NCBI GenBank assembly: GCA_035222895.1 | Contig: JAVYIG010000093.1 | Coordinates: 186,001-250,000, forward strand | Reading direction: 5' to 3' | DNA: 64,000 bases | Source of the DNA: Strongylocentrotus droebachiensis | Taxonomy: Eukaryota; Echinodermata; Echinoidea; Camarodonta; Strongylocentrotidae | Part shown: positions 53,001 to 58,084 of the stretch, one piece after another | Numbering within the stretch: position 1 is the first letter of the stretch | Layout of the letters: every line of letters starts with the position of its first letter | Translations under genes and position numbers: made by a program | Notes under the pieces: generated by a model | Databases searched by the model: none | Seen by the model: the letters and a program-made list of their open reading frames with translations, nothing else | Told to the model about the DNA's origin: nothing

Positions 53001-56000
53001 TTGAAAAAAAAAAAAAAGGGCCTCTTCCTTCCTATTTAAAAAAAAAAACAGGACGCTAAACACGTTTTTTTTTTATTTGGCCTTAATCCGAAAATTTGTA
53101 GAGCGCCAATATCTAGTTACCTCGTCAAAGGCACTGATGAGACTACTGAATAAGCCGTTAATGATTTAACTGGGGGAGACTGGGGTAGGGGCTAGTTGCG
53201 AGCAATGTGGAATAGATATTTCTTTAGTGGGTTTTGAAAGTAGATAGCAGGTCAAAAGGTCCTGAGAAATACTCAAGAATAATGTTACACAACCTCGGTT
53301 CAGATTTCAGAAGCAGCAAATGATTCATCACCAAGCCAGGGAACGTGTTCGAGGACTCTCAAGCATATTAACCTGATGATCGTTCAAAATCCATGGATAG
53401 CTTTCCATGTAAATACAATTATTTTGTATGCAGCTACTCTTCGATTTACAGTATGGAATCAAGTAATAAGCGGCCAATTGCTGGAACCTGATGTTATGGT
53501 GATTTCTGGCCGGGAAAACTATGTTATTAAAGATTCATTATCTCCAGTGTGATTCGGTGGGTGGGAAAATATTGAGTTTACTTACCTATCTGACACTTTG
53601 ATCCCGACCACCCACTAGTGCAAGAACATGAGAAAGAATTCGGTTCATTTGAGCATGCTCCTCCATTCACACACGGGTTTGATGAGCATTCGTCAACATC
53701 TTAGGGGAAAGGGAATATAGATGAAAACAAACAAAATATTGATGCATATAGAAAACGAGTGTTTGTCCCTCAAAAGTATATTTTTTAAGAAGAAAAAAAG
53801 AAGAAAAACCTGACTTTCAACTATATCATGGCAAATATGTTCGATTACTTCGTAATATTGATATTATATATGTCATTGATTTATAATAATAATAATAATA
53901 ATTTAAGATTTGTATAGCGCACATATCTGCCTATAATGGCACTCAAGGCGCACAAAAAAAGATTCACTATTAACATTTCAAATACAAACAATAAACAAAT
54001 TGAAATTAACAAACTAATAATAAATCAACAAATCAAAAAACAAATGCAAATTACAGATTCAGTAAGACATTGAAATGTTCATGAGAGTTAATCATATTTT
54101 TCCTTCATAAGGTAGGTCTTGAGATGCTTGTGGAATACTTTAATTGTTTTACTTAGTTTAATGTATGAAGGGAGTGCATTCCACAAACGCGGGACTGCTA
54201 CAGAGAAGGACCTGTCGCCCCAAGACCGCCTCGTTCGAGCTTCCTGAAACTGGTGGACATTTCCTGAACGTAGACCAAGTCTAGAGGATCTCTTCTCCAC
54301 CAGTAGATCTGACAAGTATAATGGTATCTGGTTGGTTTTGGTTTTAAAAACCAGGGAAAGTACCTTGTACTTCAGATACGAATATACGAATATAAGGTGC
54401 GTTTCATGTCAATAGTTTATTGTCAGTTCTTTTCAGTTCAGTTCAGTTCATTTTATTCAAAACCACACAAAGCATGATATAATCTGTTACATAAAAAAGA
54501 GACTGGTAATAGTACATCAATCAACATATTCTAACTTGATTACATCATAAACTGAATGGTTTTAGGACCCCTTTAGAAGCTAAGCTTGTGAGCGGGGCCC
54601 TATAGTCAACAAAATACATACATTTACAGTAAAAAGAATGTTACGTATGATTATACAATGGATGAAAATACTAAGCTACAGAATATAGAACATACAAATA
54701 CTCACTCTCACACACACACACACACACCCACACGCACGCACACACATCATACATTATGGTGTATTATAATAGGCCAATCTTGATTAGCTAATGCTTTTTG
54801 TTGGCTCCATTTACCAAGTGTCATGCTGACTTACAGGTTTGGGTTTTAAAAATGTAATAAAATGAGTAAGAGGAATCTTCTTCCATTTTGAGTACATACC
54901 TCTTTACAGAGTATTATCTTACTATACTGGGGTGTGTGCAGGTGGACCACTACACCGAGTTTCCCCCTACTCCTATACGAATAGTGCAGTGGGTTCTTAA
55001 CGTACAAAGGTAGTGACTCTTCTCTACACGGGGCCTCAATTTAACGTCCGATCCGAGGAAATAGGGATGCATTTTCATAGGTATGAGAGGACTTCACAGG
55101 ATGTCGAAGTCGATTGTTATAAGTTAGTCCATCATGCGTATCGACAACAACCCCAATTCCCTTGAACATGAAGCCTTTTTTTTTCATCTTTTTTTCGAAG
55201 AAGAAGAGGAGGAAGAAGAGAAAGAAGAAGAGGAGGAAGAAGAGAAAGAAGAAGAAGAAGAGGAAGAAGAAGAAAAAAGGGGAAAAAGAAGAAAAAGAAG
55301 AAGGACAGGAAGAAGGGGAAGAAGAAGAAGAAGAAGAAGAGGAGGACGGAAAAGAAAAAGGACGGAAAGAATAAGAAGCAGAAGAACAACAACAAAAGAA
55401 GAGGAAGAAGAATAGTGGATAAATGCACAATAACAATAAACAAGGGCTCGATTGCGCTTATTATAGTCATTCATAAAAGGGCTCGGTTCATCCAGTTTAT
55501 CTTATGCACCGCCCTTTCTATATACAACATGATTACAATAGTCTCAATGTAACTTACCAATACAAGGGGGGCCTACGAACCCCGGACAACAGTTAGTCAC
55601 AGACCTATCGGCCGTACGGTAACGTGTTCTACAAGAAACCAGTCCAAAGAAGCTCATTTTAATTGAACATCATTAACTTGACAATTCATCATTCACATGT
55701 AAATAAGATAATTGATATTTTTGTGTGGAAAACAGTAGGGCATGTTAAATCTTAAATCTTTGCCTTCGGGTCGTTAAATTTGTTGTTGTTAACAAACCAT
55801 TTCATTCAATTCAATTATGTTGTATATTGCATGCCGCAAAATGGAGTTAAAGCAGTCAGTGTTTGGGTCATAGAAAAAAACAACGAACAAACAAAATATT
55901 GACATGAAACAACACACAGAAATGTGGGATGGGTCTAGGTGGACGTTGATGGACATTGGATCCACCCCCCTAACAAAATAAGAAAGTCCGGGGAAAGCGC

Positions 56001-57903
56001 TATACTGTGTTGAAATAGAGATAGTTAGAGAGAGAGTAGAGGGAAAAGGGGGGAGAAAGAGAAGTAATTTAAAATGAGTGAGTTAAAGTCTAGTAATTAT
56101 AAAGAACTGGAGAGAGAGAAAGTGTGTGTGTGTGTGTGTGTGTGTGAGTGGGATAGAGAGATAAAACGAGAGAGGAAGAGAGAGATGGAGGAGTGTGGTG
56201 GCAGAGAAGTTTCGGTCTGCGCGTACAGTTGGAATTGAATTCGTATGGTTGAATTAGATTGGGTTTTATTATTTTCTCTTGAAGGCAGTTCAGCCTTTAG
56301 GAGTTCATTATGTGGTTGCTGGGTGAATTCCCAATTTTGGAGCCGTGCTTTTGGTATAGAGATATTTGTATGTGCAATAAGGGTGCGCGTGAGATAGTGG
56401 GATGGTGTGGTTGGTTACAAAATCTAATGGCCCGAATTCACAAAGGAGGTTTGTCGACAAACCTTGGTTTTCGTACGTCATATGACGCGTTTTACGCGTT
56501 TTTTACAAACCTGGTTTGTAAAGAACAAAAGGAGGTTTGGCGAAACAAAAGGAGGTTTGAGCTCAAACCTTGGTCTGAGCTCAAACCTTGCTTTGTGAAT
56601 TCGGGCCCTTATGTCCCTAACAAAATGAAAGGACATGTTTAAAATTGCAACAACAGATTAGGATTCATCGACATAAGCTTTCACAGTAGATATGCTAGAT
56701 ATAAATTACTGGATTGTGGAAATAGTAATCAAATGCGATGGTAGTTGGTTATATACTGAAGCAACCCCCCCCCCCCCCAAAAAAAAGTGTTTATCGTGTG
56801 TGTGTTTTCGGTCTGGGGAGATTCGTCTCGTGCAGAGTGAATAGACATTTGACACATGAATATGTCATTGATAATTTCTCTGGTGCAAGATTGTAAGATG
56901 TGAATCTTCAAACATCATAACGTACACCTGCCTGTTTTGACTTCTGCGCATTTGTAAATTTTTATTCTCAAGCAAGTGATTGAAGAAATGAAAACTAGAA
57001 CGAGCTGAATTACGAGAGATAAAGGACGGCTATAAAATGTCGAAAAGAAGCTACTAATAGCACTATCACCACTACCACTACAAATGAGTTTTTGATTGGA
57101 AATTTTATATCAGGACCAGCGATTTTCTAGAGAATTAACAGAAAACTATAAGTAAATATCAATAAACAATAACAGTATGTAACTTGCCTGTATTTTGTAC
57201 AACGTTTGCGGGTGAAGAAGTTTAAGCCGCAATATGTTTCGTAGCTCTGACTGTAGGTTTCACTGGAAGACATAGTAGTTGCATAGGAACTGCATCGAAT
57301 AATTTAAAATAGGAAATAATCTCTTAACTGTAATTGTTATGATTTTTGTTGTGGTTAAAATAATGTATACGAAGATGCCCTATTTGTCAAAATGTACCAC
57401 ATCCTTCCCCATATGCATATATATATATATATATATATGCCTTTAGCTAAACTTTTACTTTATTTATCATTTTTTTTAACAAAATGCTTTCTGTGATTTT
57501 AAAACAATCTTCTGAAGAAATTCGTTAGTTAGTCATTACCAGAAGTAAAAATTTACTTTTATCTGTATTACTCACACAACAGAATTCGCTAACGCTACCA
57601 TGACATCATAATCATATATTTGTATCCCTATGGACCCCCCCCCCCCACTTGTTGTTGAATTAAACTGGAACTTATTTTGTTATAGAAGCTGTGAGGGATA
57701 TGTGATTCGTTTTTGCTTTTTCATTGTGATATTGTCGGGCATAACTTTGCGTTCTCAAGGAGAGAATGTTACTTAAATTTACAACAATCACAAATATTAC
57801 TTTTTAAAATAAATGTTAAGCTGTGTTTTGTTGATTTAAAAAATCGATGGATTTGATAAGTACACAATCATAACTATTCGGTGGTAAGTGCTTTATAAGC
57901 ACC

Positions 57904-57948
<45 letters not shown>

Positions 57949-58067
57949 TTGAGTACTTACGAGGCACCAGACGAGCATGAACCGTAAATAGGTGTGACCA
58001 GTGATGCCATAGTAACCAACACCACCAGCGGTGGAAGAAGGCCCAAAGTAACCAAGGCCATTATCAT
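19506..58067 (-). CDS. Adhesion GPCR with EMI-like, EGF, Ig, SEA-like, HormR and GAIN/GPS modules (22 coding exons)
   Basis: Complete spliced gene model read from the sequence. Coding exons, 5' to 3': 58067-57961, 57262-57188, 55628-55558, 53699-53586, 51820-51707, 41619-41506, 39751-39638, 34521-34408, 34013-33897, 33182-32928, 32076-32003, 31530-31296, 29829-29716, 29000-28879, 26529-26383, 24993-24808, 24373-23996, 23821-23681, 23051-22927, 21893-21610, 21143-21077, 20016-19506. They total 3579 nt (1192 codons plus stop), and every junction keeps phase. Predicted order: signal peptide, EMI-like half module (~45-84), six EGF repeats (~85-313), Ig (~314-398), SEA-like (~399-501), HormR-like (~502-580), GAIN (~581-864) with GPS cleavage near 857/858, 7TM and tail. 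The family is known to self-cleave in the ER and signal as a membrane receptor. The ligand is unknown. The SEA/Ig/HormR mix recalls the ADGRF group, but orthology is not established. The 3' end is uncertain because the stop overlaps a possible splice donor. Confidence 0.9.
20560..20640. repeat. Short imperfect hairpin in receptor intron 21
   Basis: GCTATCTTTCC and GGAAAGATAGC form an 11-bp perfect stem with a 12-nt loop, extended outward by AACTTTCACT...AGTGAAAGTT. Possibly a MITE core. Confidence 0.55.
21077..21143 (-). CDS. aGPCR exon 21: TM4 to extracellular loop 2
   Basis: 67 nt, phase 1 in, phase 2 out, acceptor TTGACAG, donor GTAAGT. It encodes [20 protein letters not shown] followed by D, which completes TM4 and begins ECL2. 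The ECL2 cysteine follows at the start of the next exon. Confidence 0.9.
21610..21893 (-). CDS. aGPCR exon 20: TM2, TM3 and start of TM4
   Basis: 284 nt, phase 2 in, phase 1 out, acceptor CCCCAG, donor GTAAAT. It encodes TM2 ([18 protein letters not shown]), the conserved TM3 cysteine in [12 protein letters not shown], and TM3 with [14 protein letters not shown], matching the adhesion-family W-M-x-V-E-G motif. The exon ends at the start of TM4 (ASTIAWG). Confidence 0.95.
22927..23051 (-). CDS. aGPCR exon 19: TM1
   Basis: 125 nt, phase 0 in, phase 2 out, acceptor CATCAG, donor GTAAGA. It encodes a short linker and TM1 ([20 protein letters not shown]). The S-Y-I-G-C-S-L-S motif is typical of TM1 in secretin/adhesion-family receptors. 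Confidence 0.95.
23476..23668. repeat. (ATT/ATC)n microsatellite in a receptor intron
   Basis: About 190 bp of ATT and ATC triplets, ending 13 nt short of the GPS exon's donor side. Confidence 0.9.
23681..23821 (-). CDS. aGPCR exon 18: GPS (autoproteolysis site)
   Basis: 141 nt (47 residues), phase 0-0, acceptor CTTCCAG, donor GTAAGA. It contains the full GPS signature: Cys-Val-Tyr, Trp-x4-Gly-Cys, and [13 protein letters not shown]. The H-L/T triad needed for self-cleavage is intact, so the receptor is expected to be cut into N- and C-terminal fragments. The residues after the cut (TSFAVLM) would form the tethered agonist. Confidence 0.95.
23996..24373 (-). CDS. aGPCR exon 17: GAIN subdomain B
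   Basis: 378 nt (126 residues), phase 0-0, acceptor TTTAG, donor GTAAGA. Beta-rich segment with [34 protein letters not shown] and the closing strand [12 protein letters not shown], which leads directly into the GPS exon. Several N-glycosylation sequons (e.g. NIT) are present. Confidence 0.9.
24599..24777. mobile_element. 179-bp MITE, copy 1
   Basis: It starts GGCCCGAATTCACAAAG and ends with its inverse CTTTGTGAATTCGGGCC. Between them are AGGTTTG/CAAACCT blocks in both orientations and ACGCGTTTTACGCGT. A copy of identical length lies at 56429. It sits 30 nt from receptor exon 16. Confidence 0.9.
24808..24993 (-). CDS. aGPCR exon 16: GAIN subdomain A, part 2
   Basis: 186 nt (62 residues), phase 0-0, acceptor ACTAG, donor GTACGA. 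It encodes helices such as [19 protein letters not shown] and [15 protein letters not shown], typical of GAIN-A. A 179-bp MITE copy sits 30 nt beyond its donor. Confidence 0.85.
25030..25310 (-). mobile_element. SINE-like repeat (tRNA-derived type)
   Basis: Minus-strand reading starts GGCCTAGCGACTAAAGCCAC with a downstream TTCACCCCGGG, then the phrase GGGTACCATTAAACACCTGG. This tRNA-like head and the GGTACC...ACACCTGGGTGGAG block are common in invertebrate SINEs. Confidence 0.5.
25322..25826. repeat. Dispersed repeat, copy at 60640-61082
   Basis: About 440-500 bp shared with the 60.6-kb region in the same orientation, including GTGTCGATGTGCTATATTAG, GGCATTAATCCTCATTACTG and ACTATTATCTAGATCTATT. 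Divergence is moderate. Possibly the non-coding part of a retroelement. Confidence 0.8.
26170..26275 (+). mobile_element. Retroposon 3' tail
   Basis: GCATTAAGCACTATACAAAT followed by ATTATTATT, the common 3' end of LINE/SINE families that also appears (inverse) at 27735-27830 and 53900-53935. Confidence 0.55.
26383..26529 (-). CDS. aGPCR exon 15: GAIN subdomain A, part 1
   Basis: 147 nt (49 residues), phase 0-0, acceptor TGATAG, donor GTGATT. Helical, with [18 protein letters not shown] and [12 protein letters not shown]. No cysteines, as expected for the helical GAIN-A segment. Confidence 0.8.
27735..27860 (-). mobile_element. Retroposon 3' tail
   Basis: Minus-strand GTGCGCTATATAAGAAGCCA followed by ATTATTATTATATTA. 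No coding sequence is preserved upstream. Confidence 0.5.
28879..29000 (-). CDS. aGPCR exon 14: second half of HormR-like module
   Basis: 122 nt, phase 1 in, phase 0 out, acceptor ATCAAG, donor GTAAAC. It encodes [10 protein letters not shown], then [19 protein letters not shown]. The G-x-x-x-R-x-C...W...D...C order fits HormR modules. Three cysteines plus those of exon 13 could form the usual disulphides. Confidence 0.8.
29050..29270 (+). mobile_element. SINE-like repeat
   Basis: A B-box-like GGTTCAAATCC occurs at about 29118, followed by an ACACCCATGTGTAAATAGGTGG block similar in plan to the 25-kb SINE. Ends are not defined. Confidence 0.45.
29382..29571. mobile_element. ~190-bp hAT-like MITE
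   Basis: Left CAGTGAAACCTGTCTATAA, right (inverse) CAGTCAAACCTGC. The interior has repeated GTGGTC(T/C)TT(A/T)(T/G) and CAGGTGGT phrases. Flanks TGTTCTTA and GTTTATGA are not an intact TSD. It lies in the intron between exons 13 and 14. Confidence 0.55.
29716..29829 (-). CDS. aGPCR exon 13: first half of HormR-like module
   Basis: 114 nt, phase 1-1, acceptor TTTTAG, donor GTACAT (weak). It encodes [20 protein letters not shown] and ends near GECPFFTIK. The C-P...W...G pattern matches the start of the hormone-receptor motif often found just before GAIN domains. Confidence 0.75.
30463..31232 (+). mobile_element. piggyBac-like deletion derivative (~770 bp)
   Basis: Ends carry the inverted repeat CTCTTTGCCCGCCACGT at 30463 and, inverted, ending at 31232. 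TTAA precedes the left end (30459-30462); the right flank reads AAAT, so that TTAA copy is mutated. TTAA targeting and CCTTTGCCC-like ends are typical of piggyBac. It lies in the intron between receptor exons 12 and 13, and most of the transposase is missing. Confidence 0.7.
30718..31125 (+). CDS. Acidic N-terminal fragment of a piggyBac-type transposase
   Basis: 135-residue ORF with a good start context (A at -3, G at +4). It begins [19 protein letters not shown] and continues into long Asp/Glu/Ser runs ([17 protein letters not shown]), the usual disordered acidic N-terminus of piggyBac-family transposases. The DDE catalytic region is absent and the last ~25 residues are unrelated sequence. 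It cannot be an active transposase; DNA-binding or dominant-negative activity would be speculation. Confidence 0.6.
   Translation: MAPIRRRRDFFTADQVRELVMDPVPTADSDSEESETDSDEEDEPGPTRTLLRNPTEHDNGVDINHDSDSEFEEEIRDDVSMVSAEDEPEEWIRLEDGDEWQADWLDDFSENGGRPKLLFDVNQYCYTKFFITVHQ
31296..31530 (-). CDS. aGPCR exon 12: main part of SEA-like module
   Basis: 235 nt, phase 0 in, phase 1 out, acceptor ATCTAG, donor GTGAAT. It encodes [16 protein letters not shown]..., then a hydrophobic strand pattern with [10 protein letters not shown]. The layout (helix, F-x-x-V/F, strand, G-V-x-F-D-x-T) suggests SEA, but no GSVVV autoproteolysis site is seen. The domain call is tentative; the exon itself is well supported. 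Confidence 0.75.
32003..32076 (-). CDS. aGPCR exon 11: start of SEA-like module
   Basis: 74 nt, phase 1 in, phase 0 out, acceptor TTGTAG, donor GTAAGG. It encodes [20 protein letters not shown] followed by IQGK. Together with exon 12 it resembles the opening helix/strand of a SEA domain. This exon has the least independent support of the chain apart from phase and splice sites. Confidence 0.7.
32440..32700 (+). mobile_element. SINE-like repeat
   Basis: Begins TGGTCTAGTGGATATGTCAA (A-box-like) and has a TTCGCGGTTGG segment, then AAACGCTTTAAGCGCC and an AT-rich tail. tRNA-derived SINE is the likeliest reading. Confidence 0.45.
32928..33182 (-). CDS. aGPCR exon 10: Ig-like domain
   Basis: 255 nt (85 residues), phase 1-1. 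The Ig pattern is clear: VLNC for the first cysteine, FDWWRDG for the core tryptophan, and DQAYYSC for the D-x-x-Y-x-C strand F motif. The donor (GTAATT) lies about 16 nt from a 13-nt C tract. One N-glycosylation sequon (NKT) is near the start. Confidence 0.9.
33897..34013 (-). CDS. aGPCR exon 9: EGF repeat 6 (non-calcium type)
   Basis: 117 nt, phase 1-1, acceptor CAATAG, donor GTATGA. It encodes [14 protein letters not shown] and a second half with [12 protein letters not shown]. Six EGF cysteines are present, but the D-x-D-E start is missing, so it is not expected to bind calcium. A short N-Q-T-Q-D-G linker follows, leading to the Ig domain. Confidence 0.85.
34022..34120 (+). mobile_element. 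tRNA-like SINE head
   Basis: TTGGTTCAGTGGTAAATCTC and GGTTCCAAGCC have the spacing of A and B boxes. There is no complete cloverleaf, so this is not called a tRNA gene. Confidence 0.4.
34408..34521 (-). CDS. aGPCR exon 8: calcium-binding EGF repeat 5
   Basis: 114 nt, phase 1-1, acceptor AAATAG, donor GTAAGT. It encodes [16 protein letters not shown]... with the [12 protein letters not shown] end. It lies outside the duplicated block and has no close second copy in the window. Confidence 0.9.
34770..36190. repeat. GC-rich satellite with GGGGGCTCCGCCCCC core
   Basis: Units of about 75-130 bp built from CTGAGCTTCCGGGGGCTCCG, a CCACGCCAATT(T/A)GTGACCTG phrase, CACAAATAAGGTATCAAAAT and CATCTGACCGTAATTAA. 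At least eight units, split by a MITE at 35482-35979. Single units recur at 40680, 42410, 48110 and 52720. Confidence 0.85.
35482..35979. mobile_element. MITE inserted in the GC-rich satellite
   Basis: Left CAGGGGTGGATCTACAGGGG, right (inverse) CAGGGGCGGATATATCTATT; AAAAC flanks both sides. The right half recurs at 42208-42408, where the segmental duplication begins inside the element. Confidence 0.7.
36318..38870 (-). pseudogene. LINE retrotransposon, copy A (5'-truncated, broken)
   Basis: Minus-strand reading gives the end of an endonuclease-like region ([20 protein letters not shown]), then a non-LTR reverse transcriptase with [35 protein letters not shown] and [20 protein letters not shown], then the usual C-terminal SFFP-like/LWNVLPS segment. 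It has a 10-nt deletion after FDRVP, a stop before the SVTSGVPQ region and a changed catalytic box (YAYD instead of YADD). The 3' end carries a (CTT)n tract on the plus strand at about 36318-36342. CR1/L2/Jockey-like by motif; clade not certain. It lies in an intron of the receptor, same strand. Confidence 0.85.
39447..39510. repeat. (ATT)n microsatellite; partner at 51517-51582
   Basis: Present in both duplication copies with different repeat numbers. Confidence 0.9.
39638..39751 (-). CDS. aGPCR exon 7: calcium-binding EGF repeat 4
   Basis: 114 nt, phase 1-1. It begins [16 protein letters not shown] and ends [11 protein letters not shown]. It keeps the canonical NGG turn that exon 5 has lost. 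Donor GTGACT is identical to exon 5, as expected for a duplicated exon. Confidence 0.9.
41506..41619 (-). CDS. aGPCR exon 6: calcium-binding EGF repeat 3
   Basis: 114 nt, phase 1-1, acceptor CCCAAG, donor GTAAG. It begins [16 protein letters not shown] and has six cysteines. It is the duplicated partner of exon 4; the clearest differences are N/D in the calcium-binding start and RR versus EP in the loop before the fourth cysteine. Confidence 0.9.
41950..42200. repeat. Dispersed repeat with ACGTTAA... motif, first copy
   Basis: CTTCTTCCATTTTGAGTACA through GGGCCTCAATTTAACGTCC. A near-identical stretch is at 54849-55100 (duplication copy 2) and a partial copy at about 10549-10630. It looks like the 3' end of a retroposon family. 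No coding content. Confidence 0.7.
42710..43490. repeat. Subterminal ~253-272-bp tandem repeats in the TIR transposon
   Basis: Units begin at about 42710, 42963 and 43235 with CCGTCA(C/T)TTCGTGAAAAC; a fourth partial, eroded unit ends near 43490. Each unit starts with a hairpin formed by the motif and its inverse about 30 bp apart, followed by GTAGCCG(C/A)GCGCGT and a conserved AT-rich tail. Confidence 0.85.
43500..45570. other. Non-coding interior of the TIR transposon
   Basis: AT-rich, with a CT microsatellite at about 43693-43733. No coding signal beyond short chance ORFs. If the candidate minus-strand gene above is real, part of this could be its 3'UTR; TTTATT (a minus-strand AATAAA) occurs near 44277. 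Confidence 0.4.
45578..47783 (-). CDS. Candidate small spliced gene inside the TIR transposon
   Basis: Possible exons on the minus strand: 47783-47776 (ATG AAA AG|GTGAGT), 47170-47102, 46582-46492, 46027-45961, 45618-45578. The junctions keep frame to a 91-residue product. It has a basic N-terminal part ([20 protein letters not shown]), a middle ([20 protein letters not shown]), an acidic stretch ([17 protein letters not shown]) and a stop after LLQPLLLG. Splice sites are good for the first three exons and weaker later. An extra candidate exon at 46208-46184 would break the frame. I recognise no family. It may be cargo, a transposase remnant or chance. Confidence 0.35.
48370..50935 (-). pseudogene. 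LINE retrotransposon, copy B (5'-truncated, stop codon)
   Basis: Same element as copy A, copied by the segmental duplication. The catalytic box is intact ([12 protein letters not shown]), and [20 protein letters not shown] and [20 protein letters not shown] read through. It has a CAA-to-TAA stop where copy A reads PQDW (about 49867), and a break near the end of the RT (after HRTLKW). The breaks differ from those in copy A, so they arose after the duplication. Confidence 0.85.
51707..51820 (-). CDS. aGPCR exon 5: calcium-binding EGF repeat 2
   Basis: 114 nt, phase 1-1, acceptor ATGCAG, donor GTGACT (non-optimal). It begins [16 protein letters not shown] and ends with [11 protein letters not shown]. 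All six EGF cysteines are present. It is the paralogue of exon 7, with an unusual Arg replacing the common Gly in the CxNGG turn (NRG instead of NGG). Confidence 0.9.
53586..53699 (-). CDS. aGPCR exon 4: calcium-binding EGF repeat 1
   Basis: 114 nt, phase 1-1, exactly one EGF module. It starts [16 protein letters not shown] and has six cysteines and the Gly-Trp-Ser-Gly turn. The D-V-D-E-C start is the calcium-binding type. It is the paralogue of exon 6 in the tandem duplication; the downstream half of the exon is identical and the upstream half differs. Confidence 0.9.
53880..54393 (-). mobile_element. 5'-truncated LINE 3' fragment inserted in duplication copy 2
   Basis: Absent from the matching place in copy 1. 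The minus-strand ORF at 54315-54088 encodes [20 protein letters not shown] and ends [19 protein letters not shown], the typical C-terminus of CR1/L2-type LINE ORF2. A GCGCTATACAAATC stretch and an (ATT)n tail follow at 53882-53935. Confidence 0.85.
54424..54741 (-). mobile_element. Short LINE-like 3' end inserted in duplication copy 2
   Basis: Absent from copy 1. Read on the minus strand it ends in GAATAAAATGAACTGAACTG, an AATAAA followed by a short (AACTG)n tail as in L2/CR1-like elements. A (CA)n tract at 54712-54748 marks the other end. No ORF. Confidence 0.6.
55190..55415. repeat. (GAA/GAG)n purine tract
   Basis: About 225 bp of A/G-only sequence in the intron between exons 3 and 4. ORFs on both strands over it are artefacts. 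Confidence 0.95.
55558..55628 (-). CDS. aGPCR exon 3: end of EMI-like module (CCPGF)
   Basis: 71 nt, phase 2 in, phase 1 out, acceptor TTGTAG, donor GTAAGT. It encodes [19 protein letters not shown] followed by PPC. The YR...CCPGF.G..C signature is the typical C-terminal end of an EMI domain. Only the C-terminal half of an EMI domain is visible; the usual N-terminal cysteine is absent, so this is called EMI-like. Confidence 0.85.
56015..56195. repeat. (GA)n and (GT)n microsatellites
   Basis: GA-rich sequence with a clean (GT)n run at about 56123-56146. Confidence 0.9.
56429..56607. mobile_element. 179-bp MITE, copy 2
   Basis: Same termini and length as the copy at 24599, with only a few substitutions (for example in the GAGGTTTATGTGC / TTGGTTTTCGTAC region). 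It lies in the intron between receptor exons 2 and 3. Confidence 0.9.
57188..57262 (-). CDS. aGPCR exon 2: first part of EMI-like module
   Basis: 75 nt, phase 2 in and out, acceptor TCTTCCAG. It encodes a segment with two cysteines ([16 protein letters not shown]). This resembles the central part of EMI domains such as those at the start of MEGF10-type proteins. The donor is CAG|GCAAGT, a GC rather than GT donor with an otherwise perfect consensus. Confidence 0.8.
57906..57948. repeat. (ATT)n microsatellite beside exon 1
   Basis: A pure ATT run ends about 12 bp from the exon 1 donor (57960). TAAGTGCTTTATAAGCACC just before it is the usual retroposon 3' tail motif. Confidence 0.9.
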
Positions 58068-58084
58068 CAGACTAGCACAATGGA
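57961..58084 (-). CDS. aGPCR exon 1: start codon and signal peptide
   Basis: The coding part is 58067-57961. The ATG opens a hydrophobic stretch ([18 protein letters not shown]...) ending near Pro-Ile-Tyr-Gly/Ser, a typical secretory signal peptide. The exon ends at TC|GTAAGT, phase 2. A good acceptor (TTTTCAG) lies just upstream at 58085-58086. This implies 17 nt of 5'UTR in this exon and at least one non-coding exon further upstream that I could not locate. Confidence 0.85.

Larger units (their letters stand above)
42208..55105. repeat. Tandem segmental duplication, copy 2 (enlarged by three insertions)
   Basis: Same order as copy 1: satellite, LINE (~48370-50935), EGF exons 5 and 4, dispersed repeat. 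It differs by a 5,614-bp TIR transposon plus a 4-bp TSD, a ~514-bp insertion (about 53880-54393) and a ~318-bp insertion (about 54424-54741). Subtracting these gives a unit length very close to copy 1. Long intron stretches are identical between the copies (for example 41041-41505 against 53121-53585). Confidence 0.9.

Noticed and set aside
55041-55474. Four ORFs on both strands around the GAA tract
   Set aside because: Simple-repeat artefacts.
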